NCBI GenBank assembly: GCA_003597955.1
Contig: QZJU01000016.1
Coordinates: 1 to 49,298, forward strand
DNA: 49,298 bases
Direction of reading: 5' to 3'
Origin: Candidatus Parcubacteria bacterium
GTDB taxonomy: Bacteria; Patescibacteriota; Patescibacteriia; PEXW01
Below the pieces are notes generated by a model that did no database searches, was not told the DNA's origin, and saw only the letters and a list, made by a program, of their open reading frames with translations. The position numbers were made by a program, and so were the translations under genes. Shown piece by piece: positions 47,938 to 49,298 of this stretch; within the stretch, counting starts at the first letter, position 1; the number at the start of each line of letters is the position of its first letter.

Positions 47938-48120
47938 ATGAAAAAGTCAGCATCATTTTTCCCTCATGGGCAAATCAGCTTGGTTATGTTCGGCCAAACC
48001 ATGTATTATGCCAAAGCCACGCCAAATCTGGGCAAGCGAATCGCGCAGCAGTTTTTTGGATTTTTTAAAACTCCACAAAAACGGCATTTTTTAAACTTTT
48101 CCAAATATGATAAAAATTGA
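47938..48120 (+). CDS. small basic protein upstream of pilT
   Basis: 60 residues, start ATG 47938 about 18 nt after the expected transcript start. MKKSASFFPHGQISLVMFGQTMYYAK, then a basic aromatic C-terminus. No signal peptide or known motif. Its 3' end overlaps the pilT start by 14 nt, so it may mainly serve to couple pilT translation. No family recognised; moderate support from promoter and placement only. Confidence 0.5.
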   Translation: MKKSASFFPHGQISLVMFGQTMYYAKATPNLGKRIAQQFFGFFKTPQKRHFLNFSKYDKN

Positions 48121-49153
48121 CGACCTTTTCAAATTGGCGGTTGAAAAACGCGCATCAGATGTTCACATTGTGGCCAACAAACCTCCGATTTTAAGAATTG
48201 ACGGCGAATTGAACGAAGTCGACAGTATTCCGCCCTTGGCGCCCAAAGACACCCAGGCTTTAGTTTTTTCAATCCTCAACGACAAACAGAAACAGCTGTT
48301 TATTTCCGAGCGGGAGCTGGATATGTCCTACGAGCTGAATGACGGCAACCGGTTTCGGGTGAATTGTCATTGGGAAAGGAATAACGCCGGCTTAGTGGCT
48401 AGAATCATCTCCCAGCAAATTCCAACTATGGAAGACCTGCTTCTGCCCCAGGTGGTTTATGATTTGTTAAGGCAGAAACAAGGCTTGATTTTGGTGACCG
48501 GCCCGACCGGCTGCGGCAAATCCACAACTTTGGCCGCCATGATAAATTTCATTAACAATGAACGCTCGGCGCACATTATTACCCTGGAAGATCCCATTGA
48601 ATTTTTGTACGAATCCAAGAAATCCATAATCAAGCAGAGACAGCTGGGTACGGACATGGTATCTTTTGGCGATGCTTTGAAGCATGTCCTGCGGCAAGAC
48701 CCGAATGTGATCATGGTAGGCGAAATGCGGGACTTGGAAACCATTGCCGCTACCATTACTTTGGCCGAAACCGGGCACTTGGTCCTGGCTACTTTGCATA
48801 CTTTTAACGCCGCCCAAACCGTGGATCGGATTATTGATGTATTTCCACCCTATCAGCAGGATCAAGTCAGAATCCAATTGTCTTTATTCTTGAAAGGCAT
48901 TATTTCCCAGCAATTATTGCCGCGTATTAATGGCGGCCGGATCGCTTCGCGGGAAATTCTCATTAACACCCCGGCAATTTCCAATCTCATCCGTGAAAAT
49001 AAGATCGCGCAGATTAAAACCGTTTTGCAAACCTCGGCTGACGACGGCATGGTGACTATGGATCAAGACTTGAAGCGTTTGTTTGACGCCAACGAGATTA
49101 CGGAAGAGATTGCCAAAACTTATATGTTAAATCCGGAATCACTTAAACAGTAG
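48107..49153 (+). CDS. pilT: type IV pilus retraction ATPase PilT
   Basis: 348 residues, usual length. PAS-like N-domain with RASDVHIVANKPPILRIDGEL, Walker A GPTGCGKS at 132-139, Asp box TLEDPIEFLY, Walker B RQDPNVIMVGEMRD, His box AETGHLVLATLHT and the PilT signature near AAQTVDRIIDVFPPYQQDQVR. It depolymerises pili, driving twitching and DNA or surface retraction. It is separate from pilB/pilC, followed by a terminator, and the only retraction motor seen. Confidence 0.97.
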   Translation: MIKIDDLFKLAVEKRASDVHIVANKPPILRIDGELNEVDSIPPLAPKDTQALVFSILNDKQKQLFISERELDMSYELNDGNRFRVNCHWERNNAGLVARIISQQIPTMEDLLLPQVVYDLLRQKQGLILVTGPTGCGKSTTLAAMINFINNERSAHIITLEDPIEFLYESKKSIIKQRQLGTDMVSFGDALKHVLRQDPNVIMVGEMRDLETIAATITLAETGHLVLATLHTFNAAQTVDRIIDVFPPYQQDQVRIQLSLFLKGIISQQLLPRINGGRIASREILINTPAISNLIRENKIAQIKTVLQTSADDGMVTMDQDLKRLFDANEITEEIAKTYMLNPESLKQ

Positions 49154-49174
49154 CAAGGTCGGATAAAAAACTAA

Positions 49175-49209
49175 AAAATACTCCGAAGATCAGGCGGAGT
49201 ATTTTTTCT
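49175..49209 (+). terminator. pilT terminator
   Basis: AATACTCCG (49177-49185) pairs with CGGAGTATT (49195-49203), then TTTTT. Confidence 0.88.
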
Positions 49210-49220
49210 AATCCAGGAAA

Positions 49221-49273
49221 CCCCGCACGGAAGCGGCGTCAGGAGTAGTCTTTTAGCCGCTTTAAGTGCGGGG
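49221..49273. repeat. compound hairpin with CCCCGCAC arms
   Basis: CCCCGCAC (49221-49228) pairs with GTGCGGGG (49266-49273), and AAGCGGC (49231-49237) with GCCGCTT (49256-49262). The outer arm matches the start of the CCCGCACCAC family, but the inner part and flanks differ (no GTTGAC), so it may be a cousin or an unrelated hairpin at the window edge. Confidence 0.55.
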
Positions 49274-49298
49274 ATGAATGGAACCTCTCTTGCCAGGC

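Overview
The window reads as a chromosomal segment of a Candidate Phyla Radiation (Patescibacteria) bacterium. The basis is family content and style rather than a marker gene: two type IV pilus clusters without any outer-membrane secretin, a TrbC/VirB2-like mini-pilin, DUF5654, DUF5666 and DUF4342-like proteins, many short unknown membrane proteins, overlapping genes, and several genes whose -10 box lies only 6-7 nt before the ATG (leaderless transcripts). No phage, IS transposase, CRISPR array or rRNA was found.

Layout. 1-6640: a tRNA-Gly, a broken tRNA-Gly-like copy, then a plus-strand pilus operon (pilB, pilC, five pilin-like genes, one carrying a beta-propeller). 6640-17950: minus-strand housekeeping genes: a frameshifted DUF167 gene, inositol monophosphatase, YdcF/SanA, endonuclease IV, trigger factor, two unknown small genes, then nusA-hppA-plsC-plsC-paaK-like. 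18000-26500: a VirB2-like pilin, rnhB-methyltransferase-yraN, a 422-nt structured RNA, a cytidylate-kinase-like gene, pnp, NYN, rpsO, a membrane protein, a second 388-nt structured RNA and a GDPD phosphodiesterase. 26600-28900: xer recombinase and a tRNA island (Arg, Val, a GIY-YIG gene, truncated Val, and a tRNA-Ala inserted inside another tRNA-Ala). 28900-37800: accessory genes (deoxyribosyltransferase-like, FAD oxidoreductase, DUF4342-like, secreted and membrane proteins, tRNA-His). 38000-49153: second pilus cluster (two large prepilins, a cysteine-rich PilX-like protein), trxB, two tandem small RNAs, another prepilin, a KAS III-like enzyme, VKOR, DUF5654 and pilT.

How the genes fit together. 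PilB (extension), PilC (platform), PilT (retraction) and at least nine pilin-like proteins make a Gram-positive-style pilus with bulky adhesin-like minor pilins; VKOR may form their disulfides. PNPase with rpsO, and NusA with the proton-pumping pyrophosphatase, sit in house-keeping operons. Two PlsC acyltransferases, a PaaK-like ligase and a lone KAS III suggest handling of acyl groups without visible fatty-acid synthesis.

Two unexplained systems stand out. (1) A family of GC-rich palindromes with CCCGCACCAC / GTGGTGCGGG arms, each flanked by a short direct repeat (GTTGAC, GTCAAC or GTTTAC). In four of five copies one flank is itself the -35 box of the next promoter, so the element looks like a mobile palindrome that targets and duplicates -35 boxes. 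(2) A complete tRNA-Ala(UGC) gene on a 20-bp stem inside a 127-nt insertion that splits another complete tRNA-Ala(UGC) in its anticodon loop; a tRNA-Gly-like half breaks at the equivalent place. Several promoter-plus-terminator non-coding RNAs could not be assigned to a known family by eye.
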